Positions 16,810-24,547 of a DNA stretch of 41,720 bases are shown piece by piece. The number at the start of each line of letters is the position of its first letter. Positions within the stretch are counted from its first letter, which is position 1. The DNA lies in assembly GCA_004321805.1 (NCBI GenBank), contig SGZV01000012.1, positions 1-41,720 of the forward strand, written 5' to 3'. Below the pieces are notes generated by a model that searched no databases, had not been told where the DNA came from, and saw only the letters and a list, made by a program, of their open reading frames with translations. A program made the translations under genes and the position numbers. The stretch comes from an alpha proteobacterium HIMB59. GTDB taxonomy: Bacteria; Pseudomonadota; Alphaproteobacteria; HIMB59.

Positions 16810-18086
16810 AAAAAAATAATTATTCAAACAATATTGCTATACTAGATATTGGTAAAACTCACGCTAAGGTAATCCTTTTTGATGCAAACAAAATGGAAGA
16901 GGTAGTTATGTATCAAACAAAAAATAATATATTAAACGACGATATTTATCCTCATTACGATGTAGAGAACCTTAAAAAATTTTTTATTACATCATTGCAA
17001 CAAATAGCAAAAAGCTTTGATGTAACTTCTATTTTTACATCAACGCATGGGGCTTGTATCGCATTAATGTCAAAAGGAACATTAGCACTTCCCGTACTTG
17101 ACTATGAGTTTGATGGTCCAGATCAATATAATAATGAATACAATGAAATTCGCCCAAAATTTGAACAAACCGGATCTCCCAGAATGGACTTGGGTCTTAA
17201 TTTAGGAGCTCAGCTATTTTGGCAAAAAAATAATTTTCCTGATCAATTTTCTAAAGTGGATGAAATTTTATTCTGGCCACAGTATTGGAGCTTTTGGTTA
17301 TCTGGTATTGCATCAAGTGAAATTAGCTATGCTAGCTCTCATTCTGATTTATGGGATATTAGAAAAAAAAAATTTATTGATTTAAATATTTTTGGTCTTT
17401 CGTCTAAAGTTAAATACCCACCCTTACTTTCTGCATCAGCGATACTTGGCCCTCTTCGAAAAGACTTAGTTAAAAAGACTGGATTGCCTGAAAATATTCC
17501 AGTTTATTGTGGCGCTCATGACTCAAGTGTATCTTTGATATCTGCCTCTTTTAATCAAGATTTACCTTGTACAATATTATCGACAGGAACTTGGATAACT
17601 ATTTTTGCACTAGGCTCAGATAAATTTGAAATACCAGAACAGCCAGGGCTAATGATTAGTTGTGATTGTTTTGGGCATTTAGTTCCAAACTTTCGTTTTC
17701 CTGCAGGCAAAATATATGAAAATTTACTTAATAATTCGAATGAACTATCAGAAAATAAATTAAATCTGACTAGCTCAGATATTAACCTTATAAATTTTGA
17801 AAATGCAGATAAAGCAAAGCTTATTGATAAAAAATTAAAAAAAGTAATTGATATCAAAAATATAAATAAGCAATCATTGGAAGTGATTATCTCTGAAGTT
17901 ATTGCTAACAAAACTCTAAGTGGTATTAAAACAATAGAAGCTAAAGGCTCCATTATTTGTTCTGGCTCATTCGCAAATAATCAAAATTTCTTGAAGTCAA
18001 TTAAGAATAATTGGGATAATTCTGTTTTGCTAGAGGATAATCATCTTGGAATTTGTAAAGGCGTTGCAAATCTTATTACTAAGTAA
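16806..18086 (+). CDS. FGGY-family carbohydrate kinase
   Basis: The 426-residue kinase is shorter than the usual 450-500. It has the N-terminal phosphate loop LDIGKTHAKVILFD (13-26), the substrate-side LFWPQYWSFWLSG (155-167), the HSDLWD block, the catalytic base in CGAHDSS (D239) and the ATP-binding LSTGTWITIFALG (258-270). It would phosphorylate a ketose (fuculose, rhamnulose or similar) in the cytoplasm. Its ATG overlaps the stop of the class II aldolase by 4 bases, so the two are translationally coupled and belong to one pathway. The short length comes from the C-terminal ATPase lobe, where KGSIICSGSFANNQNFLK still matches the family end. Substrate is unknown. Confidence 0.85.
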   Translation: MKKNNYSNNIAILDIGKTHAKVILFDANKMEEVVMYQTKNNILNDDIYPHYDVENLKKFFITSLQQIAKSFDVTSIFTSTHGACIALMSKGTLALPVLDYEFDGPDQYNNEYNEIRPKFEQTGSPRMDLGLNLGAQLFWQKNNFPDQFSKVDEILFWPQYWSFWLSGIASSEISYASSHSDLWDIRKKKFIDLNIFGLSSKVKYPPLLSASAILGPLRKDLVKKTGLPENIPVYCGAHDSSVSLISASFNQDLPCTILSTGTWITIFALGSDKFEIPEQPGLMISCDCFGHLVPNFRFPAGKIYENLLNNSNELSENKLNLTSSDINLINFENADKAKLIDKKLKKVIDIKNINKQSLEVIISEVIANKTLSGIKTIEAKGSIICSGSFANNQNFLKSIKNNWDNSVLLEDNHLGICKGVANLITK

Positions 18087-18098
18087 TTGAGAGTTTTA

Positions 18099-18401
18099 CT
18101 ATTTAATATTTTGAACACAATTTTCTAATATAGGAGGAAGGAAGTCAAAATTATTTGACCAAGCGTAATGAATTTCAGTAACCATAAAATCAATATCTTC
18201 TTGAGGGAAATGCCCTTCTTTATATTTACTTAAAAGCTCTTGTTGTCTAACGTCCATTTCTTTAGAAGTTTTTTCATCTTTCATATCTAAAAAAAAATTT
18301 TTAGCTAATTCATATGTAGCTATACAAATTATCTCATCTTCATCATAGGCATATAAACTAGTACTAAAAAAAAATAAAATTGTTATTAAATATTTAATCA
18401 T
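18099..18401 (-). CDS. Small exported protein of unknown function
   Basis: I do not recognise this 100-residue protein. A signal peptide is clear (MIKYLITILFFFSTSLYA, then YDEDE), so the mature part of about 80 residues is periplasmic. Two cysteines, in IICIATYELA and ENCVQNIK near the two ends of the mature chain, could form one disulfide. The body is mostly predicted helix. Start is ATG 18401; a TTG one codon upstream is less likely. It lies 19 bases downstream of the PQQ-type sugar dehydrogenase in the same direction, so it may be co-transcribed, and it ends tail to tail with the FGGY kinase gene. Confidence 0.6.
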   Translation of the reverse strand: MIKYLITILFFFSTSLYAYDEDEIICIATYELAKNFFLDMKDEKTSKEMDVRQQELLSKYKEGHFPQEDIDFMVTEIHYAWSNNFDFLPPILENCVQNIK

Positions 18402-18420
18402 CAATACATAATAACTAAAA

Positions 18421-19506
18421 TTAAGGTTTTAATATATATAAATGGGAGTCTAGTTCATCCGCGATAAGGATAATCTCTCCTTTTTTATTTATCTCAATAT
18501 CTCTAACTCTTCCAATCTCATCTTTGAAAATGATCTCCTCACTAATAAATTTTTGATCATCACGATGAAGAACAGATAAGTATTGAAATTTTAGAGATCC
18601 AACGAGCAAGGATCCTTGCCAATCAGGAAAAGCATCACCTTTGTAAAATTTTATACCTCCAACTCCTATGGAGGGCACCCAAATAAAATCAGGTTTTAAA
18701 AACCCTGGTTCCCATGCGTTACCATCACCCACTTTAGATCCAGAATAATTTGTACCTCCCCATGCTATTTGTTTCCAACCATAATTCGAACCTGCAATTA
18801 CGGGCCCTATGAAGTCTCCCCCTTTGGGGCCGTGATTGGAGATAAATACTTTTTGTGATAATGGGTCTAAGCTCATTCCTTGAGGGTTTCGAACACCTAT
18901 TTGATAGAGTTCTGGTTTCCAACCTTCTTTTTCTTGATAAGGATTATCATTTGGAATATCACCGTTTTTATGAAGTCTGATAATTGAACCAATAGAATTT
19001 GTAGCATCTTGAGCTATCATTCCCGCTCCCCTCTCCCCTATGCTGACGTACAAATAATCATCCAGAATTTCTATTCGTGATCCAAAGTGATAAGGACTGC
19101 TGATATAAGGAAGAGCTTCATAGATAAGCTTTGTGTTCACTAATTTATTTCCACTCAGGGTGGATTGAAAAATAGCAGTGGTGTATTTATCATCTTTTTT
19201 GATAGAGCCAGTAACCCATACGGTATTGCCTTCATTGATGATATCTAATAAACCTCCCTGGCCATATTGCACAACTGGGATGTTATGGCTTATTTCAATT
19301 TGAGTATGATCAACTGTATCAACTAAAAATATTTCGCCAGATTTTTGTGTAATTAACATTTGTGTATCATCTAGCCATGACATTCCCCAAGCAGCATTTA
19401 AGGATATGGGTGTTTCTTCTAAAGTTAGAGCTGAGGTATTAGAATATAAAAATAGGATTAAAGGTAATGGTAGAATAAAAAATTTAAATAAGCTTATTAT
19501 TTTCAT
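18421..19506 (-). CDS. Exported PQQ-dependent sugar dehydrogenase-like protein (GSDH/YliI family)
   Basis: The 361-residue protein has a signal peptide (about residues 1-26, ending NTSALT) and a six-bladed propeller of the soluble aldose dehydrogenase family. Family motifs are AAWGMSWL, GQGGLLDI (82-89), the catalytic-type His in SPYHFGSRI (H140), YVSIGERG, IGVRNPQGMSLDP and ISNHGPKGGDFI. Members oxidise aldoses to lactones in the periplasm with PQQ and pass electrons to the respiratory chain. The window has no PQQ biosynthesis gene, so cofactor must come from genes elsewhere or from outside. Some members of this family have no proven activity, so function is provisional. ATG 19506 directly follows a decayed ABC ATPase-like remnant. 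Confidence 0.82.
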   Translation of the reverse strand: MKIISLFKFFILPLPLILFLYSNTSALTLEETPISLNAAWGMSWLDDTQMLITQKSGEIFLVDTVDHTQIEISHNIPVVQYGQGGLLDIINEGNTVWVTGSIKKDDKYTTAIFQSTLSGNKLVNTKLIYEALPYISSPYHFGSRIEILDDYLYVSIGERGAGMIAQDATNSIGSIIRLHKNGDIPNDNPYQEKEGWKPELYQIGVRNPQGMSLDPLSQKVFISNHGPKGGDFIGPVIAGSNYGWKQIAWGGTNYSGSKVGDGNAWEPGFLKPDFIWVPSIGVGGIKFYKGDAFPDWQGSLLVGSLKFQYLSVLHRDDQKFISEEIIFKDEIGRVRDIEINKKGEIILIADELDSHLYILKP

Positions 19507-19513
19507 AAATACA

Positions 19514-19729
19514 TCAGCGCTCTAAAGGAAATTTCAAAATCACTTTTTCAGAGGGAACATCTTGCTCTCTTTTTACTTTTGCTTTGATTTTCATATCATC
19601 ACAAGAGGCGGTAATAAGTTTATAATTTCCAAAATCTTCAACCTCATTTACATCTGCTTGAATAATATTATCACCAAAAGAATTTTCAACAGTATAAGTA
19701 GTTTGATCTGATTTAAAATTAGAATCGAA
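19514..19729 (-). pseudogene. Remnant of an ABC transporter ATPase C-terminal (TOBE) domain
   Basis: Between the PQQ dehydrogenase and CDGSH genes the minus strand has a 71-codon open stretch with no ATG, GTG or TTG near its beginning, bounded by a TAA at 19730-19732 and a TGA at 19514-19516. Its translation contains QADVNEVEDFGNYKLIT, KIKAKVKRE and SEKVILKFPLER. That pattern, E-x-x-G, then an I-x-A-K strand, then V-x-L-x-F, is that of the TOBE domain closing CUT1 ATPases. It can be lined up with residues about 275-335 of the ATPase at 2118-3149. The codons past the TGA (C-I-Y-E-N-N-K-L-I) also resemble such a tail. The N-terminal ATPase part is missing. I read it as a truncated gene; assignment rests on a short, diverged pattern. 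Confidence 0.5.
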
Positions 19730-19752
19730 TTAATCACATATGATAGATTTCT

Positions 19753-19998
19753 ATGTCTAAACCCAATGTTGCCCAAAAAGGCTCTTATGTAGTAGAAGTT
19801 GAAGAGGGTAAAAAATATTTTTGGTGTGCCTGCGGATTGAGTAAAAAGCAACCTTTTTGTGATGGTTCGCACAAAACAACTGGATTTTCAACCATTCCCT
19901 ACACTGCTACTAAAACTGGGAAAGTCTATTTTTGTGGTTGTAAGCACAGCTCAAAAAAACCTCTTTGTGATGGCACTCACAACAAGTTAGAAGATTAA
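19753..19998 (+). CDS. Double CDGSH iron-sulfur domain protein
   Basis: This is an 81-residue soluble protein with two CDGSH-type [2Fe-2S] sites. The first is C25, C27, C36, H40 (CAC...CDGSH); the second is C61, C63, C72, H76 (CGC...CDGTH). All eight ligands of the 3Cys-1His type are present. Bacterial double-CDGSH proteins are small cytoplasmic electron or cluster carriers of poorly known role. It is convergent with a ferredoxin-NADP reductase gene with only one base between stops, next to a Rieske oxygenase. A role as electron carrier in that system is possible but unproven. No strong Shine-Dalgarno precedes ATG 19753. Confidence 0.9.
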   Translation: MSKPNVAQKGSYVVEVEEGKKYFWCACGLSKKQPFCDGSHKTTGFSTIPYTATKTGKVYFCGCKHSSKKPLCDGTHNKLED

Positions 19999-19999
19999 A

Positions 20000-21034
20000 T
20001 TATTTTACCCCTAATTTTTCCTGTATATCTTTTGATGAAGTAGTATAGCGAAAAACATATTTTTTATCATTGTGGCAATAGTCGAACATTTTTTTTGCCG
20101 CTAAAGCAGCCTCATGGAAGCCACTTAAAATCAATTTTAACTTACCTGGATAAGTACAAATATCACCGACTGCAAATATTCGCGGAGTGGATGTTTCAAA
20201 ATTTTCAGTATTCACAGAAATTAAATTATTTTCTAAATTCAAGCCCCACTCGGCAATTGGACCTAATTCGATCTTTAACCCAAAGAAAGGAAAAATAGCA
20301 TCTACACTATCTATAACTGTTTCATCGTCTAACATAATATCAACTTGACCTTTCCCATTATCAGTCATCTTTTTAATTGTGCTCATATTGAACTTTATTT
20401 CTTTTTTATCGACTAAATCCATAACTTTATTAACTGAATCTTGGACTGCTTTAAATTCTTTACGCCTGTGTATCAAAGTAATATCTGAAGCAATTTTATG
20501 AAAGCCCATTACATAGTCTAAGGCAGAGTCACCTCCACCAGCAATTAAAATTTTCTTACCTTCAAAGTCAGATCTTTTCTTTACTGAATAAAAAATATTT
20601 TTATTTTCGAACTCCTCCAATCCAGGAGTGGGAATTTTTCGGGGAACAAAACAACCTGATCCAGCAGCAATAACTAAAGACTTACATTTAATGACTGTGT
20701 CTAAATTGGTTGTTACTTCAATATGGTTTTTTTGAATATCAATTTTAGATGTTAATTGGTTTAAATGATACGTTGGCTCAAAGGGTTCAGCTTGAGTAAT
20801 TAAATCATTTGTCAGCTCTTGGCCTGTAATAGCAGGACGGGAAGGGATGTCATAAAGGTTTTTATCAGGATATAACTCTGCACATTGACCACCTATCTTA
20901 TCAAGATTATCTATAAGATGTGCTTGCATATCAAGCAGACCTAACTCAAAGACTTGAAAAAGGCCGCAGGGACCTGCTCCAATAATGACAACATCTGTCT
21001 CATGATGGGAACCAGGTTTTGTTATATTACTCAT
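20000..21034 (-). CDS. Ferredoxin--NADP(+) reductase, thioredoxin-reductase-like type
   Basis: The 344-residue flavoprotein has FAD-binding DVVIIGAGPCGLFQVFELG (14-32), NADP-binding ILIAGGGDSALDYV near the middle and FAD-site IFAVGDICTYPGKLKLILSGFHEAA near the C-terminus. The GGQCAELYPDK motif replaces the CxxC of true thioredoxin reductases, placing it in the YumC-like FNR2 group. It moves electrons between NADPH and ferredoxin in the cytoplasm. The MDR oxidoreductase gene ends 27 bases upstream and the Rieske oxygenase lies before that. It is a reasonable candidate for the reductase feeding that oxygenase, which lacks a dedicated reductase gene here. A general housekeeping role is equally possible. 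Confidence 0.9.
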   Translation of the reverse strand: MSNITKPGSHHETDVVIIGAGPCGLFQVFELGLLDMQAHLIDNLDKIGGQCAELYPDKNLYDIPSRPAITGQELTNDLITQAEPFEPTYHLNQLTSKIDIQKNHIEVTTNLDTVIKCKSLVIAAGSGCFVPRKIPTPGLEEFENKNIFYSVKKRSDFEGKKILIAGGGDSALDYVMGFHKIASDITLIHRRKEFKAVQDSVNKVMDLVDKKEIKFNMSTIKKMTDNGKGQVDIMLDDETVIDSVDAIFPFFGLKIELGPIAEWGLNLENNLISVNTENFETSTPRIFAVGDICTYPGKLKLILSGFHEAALAAKKMFDYCHNDKKYVFRYTTSSKDIQEKLGVK

Positions 21035-21061
21035 GTCTTATTATATAAGTATTAATTCCAA

Positions 21062-22129
21062 TTATGGAACTAGGACTAATTTTCCAACGAATTTCTTCTC
21101 CATAAACACATTTTGCGCTTTCTTGATATCTTGTAAAGGAAAAGACTGCGAAACTAGCGGTTTAATTTGTCCTTCTTCTATATAACGAATTACGTTTTCG
21201 AATACATAAGGATCATTTACCGTAGAGCCGAATAAAATGAGATCTTTGAGATAAAGTGCTCTCAAATCAAGATCAACAGTGGGTCCGGCTATAGCTCCAG
21301 AGACTACATACTTTCCACCTGGTTTTAAGACCTCCAATAATTGGGACCAAGATTTACCTCCAACTAAATCAAGCACAGCATCAATAGAATTGGCTCCCAA
21401 GACCTGTATCAAATCATCATGCCTATTTACTGTTTGATCAGCACCAAGATCTTTGAGATCAGAGGCTTTATTGGGTGAACACTGGGCAATGATTGTTGCT
21501 CCTCTAAGTTTTGCTAATTGAATAGCAGCTGAACCTACACCCCCAGAAGCGCCAGTGATAAGAATTTTCTCTTTTCGAATATCAGCACGACATAACATTC
21601 CCTCAGCAGTAGAGTAAGAAATGGGGATAGAGGCGAGTTCAATGTCTGACCAATCACAATTAACTGGGAATGACTCGTTAGACTTAGCAACACAAAATTG
21701 TGCAAATCCTCCATTAAATTCTGAACCTATTGTTTGCATTGCCATGGGATTTTTAGATGCAGGTGAGTTTTGCATCGATCTTACTAAAACTCTCTCCCCA
21801 ATACGACTAGGGTCAACCCCCTCACCCACTTTGATAATATATCCACAAACATCTCCTCCCTGAATTCTTGGAAAGTGCAACGGAACTCCATTCCAAGAAC
21901 CATTCTCACTTTCAATTTCATCAGCATTTGTTTCACTAGTAATGTTTTTAGAGTACCAACCAAGTCGGGTATTAATATCTGTATTATTGATACCTGCTCC
22001 TTTTACCTCAATAAGAACCTCTCCAAATTTTGGAGTAGGAACTGGTATGTCTTCTTTATAAACAAGTTTATTAATGCCACCATGCCCTGTTAAATAAACT
22101 CCTCTCATGAATTGGGGTATTTTATTCAT
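21062..22129 (-). CDS. Zinc-independent MDR-family alcohol dehydrogenase/quinone oxidoreductase
   Basis: The 355-residue medium-chain dehydrogenase/reductase has a GroES-like N-terminal domain (GEVLIEVKGAGINNTDINTR) and the Rossmann motif ILITGASGGVGSAAIQLAK. The structural-zinc cysteine cluster is absent, as are the usual catalytic zinc ligands (NNTD replaces the CxxD or NHxD type), so it is probably NADPH-dependent and metal-free, like quinone oxidoreductases. The substrate is unknown. It lies 36 bases after the Rieske oxygenase and 27 before the reductase gene, so it probably shares their pathway, perhaps oxidising or reducing the product of the oxygenase. ATG 22129 has no strong Shine-Dalgarno; a second Met at codon 8 is possible. 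Confidence 0.83.
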   Translation of the reverse strand: MNKIPQFMRGVYLTGHGGINKLVYKEDIPVPTPKFGEVLIEVKGAGINNTDINTRLGWYSKNITSETNADEIESENGSWNGVPLHFPRIQGGDVCGYIIKVGEGVDPSRIGERVLVRSMQNSPASKNPMAMQTIGSEFNGGFAQFCVAKSNESFPVNCDWSDIELASIPISYSTAEGMLCRADIRKEKILITGASGGVGSAAIQLAKLRGATIIAQCSPNKASDLKDLGADQTVNRHDDLIQVLGANSIDAVLDLVGGKSWSQLLEVLKPGGKYVVSGAIAGPTVDLDLRALYLKDLILFGSTVNDPYVFENVIRYIEEGQIKPLVSQSFPLQDIKKAQNVFMEKKFVGKLVLVP

Positions 22130-22165
22130 TTAATTGATTAAATAGTATTTTTGAGAAAACTCTAA

Positions 22166-23359
22166 TTAAAGCGTATTTAAAATTTGACGAGCATACCAAT
22201 CATGAAATACATGCGTTGGTTCATCCATGATGGGAGAAAATCGACCACCATCAAATCCTTTGGCGTAGCGGCCTTTTTGCATTCCTTCCACAACAAAAAT
22301 ATCCTCTTCAAATACAGTCTTCCATAATTTGGCATTTTCTTGGCGAGTTTGTTGGTATTCATCTGATAACATTGAGGGATCAGAATAGTAAATTTCAATG
22401 TGTTCTTTTATTTGATTAGGCCCTAATGGCTCAATGATAAGGTTGAAGACATGGTCTTTTTGAACGCCCAATATAAGGTTGGGAAATAATACAACATATT
22501 CACCTTTTGTATCCCACTCTGGGCCAAGGTTTTGAAATTCATTAAATAGTTTTCCAGTTGAATATCGGGGAATATATTTGTTACTTATCTGTCCTGCGTA
22601 GTGGCCATACTCTACAATATTTTCATGGTCCTCTAATTTAGAGTAACTATTAAGACCAGGATGAATCCAAGGCAAATGATAAGACTCTAAATAGTTTTCT
22701 ACGGCTAATTTCCAATTAGTATTAACATCAAGATGAAAAGATGAGTCGCTCATGTCTGAGTGCATTGGTTGATCAAAAACAGCCCATCGATCTAAAAGAG
22801 GTTTATGAACTTCTTCAAATGGCGGGGCCATTCCATCAGGATTAACAAAAATTACATCTCTCCAAATATGAGATCTGATTTCAATTAAAGAAAGTTCATT
22901 TTTGTCTATTCCCGAATGATAATTATACCCAGGACCTCCAATATGTGGAGTTGCAACCACTTCACCTGTTTGTTTGTAGCACCAAGAATGGTAAGGGCAT
23001 CGGATTGCACCTTTTAAGATCGTGGGTTCTGCGATTAAAATCATTCCCCTATGTCGACAAACATTTTGAAAGACCCTAATTTTTTCATCTTGTTTGCTTT
23101 TAATAATTAACAAAGGATTGTTAAAATAATTTACAGGAAGAGCTGAGCCTGGTTGTGGAAGATCTTTGACAAAACCAACAGCAAACCAACCTTTGTTAAA
23201 TAGGTGTTCGCCTTCCATCGCAAAGCACTCTGGTCGAATATAATATTCATTTGGAACGCCGTGGGCTTGATGAATAGGATTTGTGCAACCCTCTAATTGA
23301 TGACGTTTTGGAATAAACAGAACTTCGTGAGATGAACGCTGTAGATCTACTTTTTCCAT
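22166..23359 (-). CDS. Rieske non-heme iron oxygenase, alpha subunit
   Basis: This is a 397-residue ring-hydroxylating or quaternary-amine type oxygenase. The Rieske [2Fe-2S] ligands are C101 and H103 in CRHRG, and C121 and H124 in CPYHSW. The mononuclear iron site has H228 and H233 in ENYLESYHLPWIHPGL. Enzymes of this shape without a beta subunit include choline-, carnitine-, stachydrine- and betaine-type demethylating monooxygenases, as well as aromatic dioxygenases. The substrate is not fixed here. It needs an NAD(P)H reductase; the FNR two genes downstream is the nearest candidate. ATG 23359 has TGGAG about 8 bases before it. A possible promoter (23390-23418) precedes it. Confidence 0.88.
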   Translation of the reverse strand: MEKVDLQRSSHEVLFIPKRHQLEGCTNPIHQAHGVPNEYYIRPECFAMEGEHLFNKGWFAVGFVKDLPQPGSALPVNYFNNPLLIIKSKQDEKIRVFQNVCRHRGMILIAEPTILKGAIRCPYHSWCYKQTGEVVATPHIGGPGYNYHSGIDKNELSLIEIRSHIWRDVIFVNPDGMAPPFEEVHKPLLDRWAVFDQPMHSDMSDSSFHLDVNTNWKLAVENYLESYHLPWIHPGLNSYSKLEDHENIVEYGHYAGQISNKYIPRYSTGKLFNEFQNLGPEWDTKGEYVVLFPNLILGVQKDHVFNLIIEPLGPNQIKEHIEIYYSDPSMLSDEYQQTRQENAKLWKTVFEEDIFVVEGMQKGRYAKGFDGGRFSPIMDEPTHVFHDWYARQILNTL

Positions 23360-23389
23360 TTCAGACTCCAGTACTTATTGATTAGTCTC

Positions 23390-23418
23390 ATCTAAAATGA
23401 AAATTTTTTTTGAGTCAA
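23390..23418 (-). promoter_or_regulatory. Weak promoter candidate for the Rieske oxygenase operon
   Basis: On the minus strand TTGACT (23413-23418) and TTAGAT (23390-23395) are 17 bases apart. The -35 box is good and the -10 is poor. The rest of the 156-base gap is AT-rich with nothing else I can name. Confidence 0.3.
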
Positions 23419-23515
23419 TAAAAATAAACAAATTATATCTTTAATTTAATAGTTAATTAATTAATAATTAATATTCTCGAAGCCCCATAGAAATAAATTT
23501 TTCTAATTTGAAATT

Positions 23516-24547
23516 TTATTGATTAATTGCTGAATTCCATTCAGATAAAAATTGTTTTCTTTTTAATCTATCTAGGAAAACTAATAATCCTGTATCAAGT
23601 CTAATTGGTTTGGAATTATAGTTTTTGATTGTGCTTTGATCATATATTGAAGGTAGCCCGCTTTTTTCTTCAAGTGATTTTTGAACTTCCTCACTTAATA
23701 TATAATCAATAAATGTCTGAGAATTTTTCATATTCTGACTATTTTTGGGTATCAATAAAGTTCTTAATAAAAGATTGGTGTAATCTTCAGGATAGATTAT
23801 CTCAATTAAATCCTTGTCTTTTTTTCTAGCATTCGCATATGCTCCAAGAACATTATAAGCCGCAGCGATTTCACCACTATCTAAAAGATCTAACATCTGA
23901 CCAGTGCAACAAGTAAGTTGTGTATTCAAATTTCCCATAATTTCAGTCAATCTCCAAAAAATATCAGACTCACGTGCGTCTTGTGTTGCAAATAAGTACC
24001 CAGCTCCAGAAGAATTGATATCATAAGTTATAATTTTATTACTAAATAAGATTTCATGATCCTTAAGAAGGTTCAAAAATCCCCTTCTATCAATAGGTTT
24101 AGTTAAAGAATAATTATCAAAATAAGATTTTGAAATAACCATTACAACAGGCTCAATTGCAAAACCATAAATTTCATTTTGCCATGAAGCCCACTCAGGA
24201 ATAAGCTCAGTATTGCTGCTTTTATAAGGATGTACCAATCCATCATTGGCTAATTTAATTTGCAAATCCATGGCAGAAGACATCACAATATCAAAATCAG
24301 TAGATCCGCTATTTATTTCTTCATATATTTCTTTTGTTGAGGCGACGGTATAGGTCACACTTAAATCTGAATTAAGCTCTGAAAAACCAATCATCACCTC
24401 ATCAAAAAAATTAATATCAGTAGAGGATAAAATGTTTAAATTAGAATTTGCTTTTTGCTTCCCATAAATTTTTTTTTCTTCAATATTTAAACCATACGAA
24501 AAGCTAATCTTAAAAACTAAAATAAAGGTAAGTATAATATTGCGCAA
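23516..24547 (-). CDS. Periplasmic binding protein linked to the TctDE two-component system
   Basis: This 343-residue exported protein has a signal peptide (about residues 1-19, MRNIILTFILVFKISFSYG). The fold pattern is that of the Fe(III)/thiamine-like solute-binding proteins: LNILSSTDINFFDEVMIGFSEL, FDIVMSSAMDLQIKLANDGLV, then SGAGYLFATQDARESDIFW. It is the third gene of the response-regulator and kinase operon and no permease or ATPase accompanies it. I infer that it is an accessory ligand sensor handing a signal to the kinase periplasmic domain. Start is TTG 24547: AAGGA lies about 8 bases before it and no ATG is near. The start lies 31 bases inside the kinase gene. Ligand is unknown. Confidence 0.75.
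   Translation of the reverse strand: MRNIILTFILVFKISFSYGLNIEEKKIYGKQKANSNLNILSSTDINFFDEVMIGFSELNSDLSVTYTVASTKEIYEEINSGSTDFDIVMSSAMDLQIKLANDGLVHPYKSSNTELIPEWASWQNEIYGFAIEPVVMVISKSYFDNYSLTKPIDRRGFLNLLKDHEILFSNKIITYDINSSGAGYLFATQDARESDIFWRLTEIMGNLNTQLTCCTGQMLDLLDSGEIAAAYNVLGAYANARKKDKDLIEIIYPEDYTNLLLRTLLIPKNSQNMKNSQTFIDYILSEEVQKSLEEKSGLPSIYDQSTIKNYNSKPIRLDTGLLVFLDRLKRKQFLSEWNSAINQ

Noticed and set aside
1-18086. Sugar locus as a mobile island
   Set aside because: No integrase, transposase, tRNA edge or flanking repeat is visible, and base and codon usage look like the housekeeping genes to the right.
19648-19872. 74-codon minus-strand open frame across the CDGSH gene start
   Set aside because: It is antisense to a clear CDGSH protein and its translation is low-complexity hydrophobic sequence.
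21062-22129. MDR oxidoreductase as AcuI, the acrylyl-CoA reductase that would go with DddP
   Set aside because: The N-terminal region and the GINNTD block do not look like AcuI/YhdH, the protein is longer, and it lies with the Rieske oxygenase rather than with dddP.
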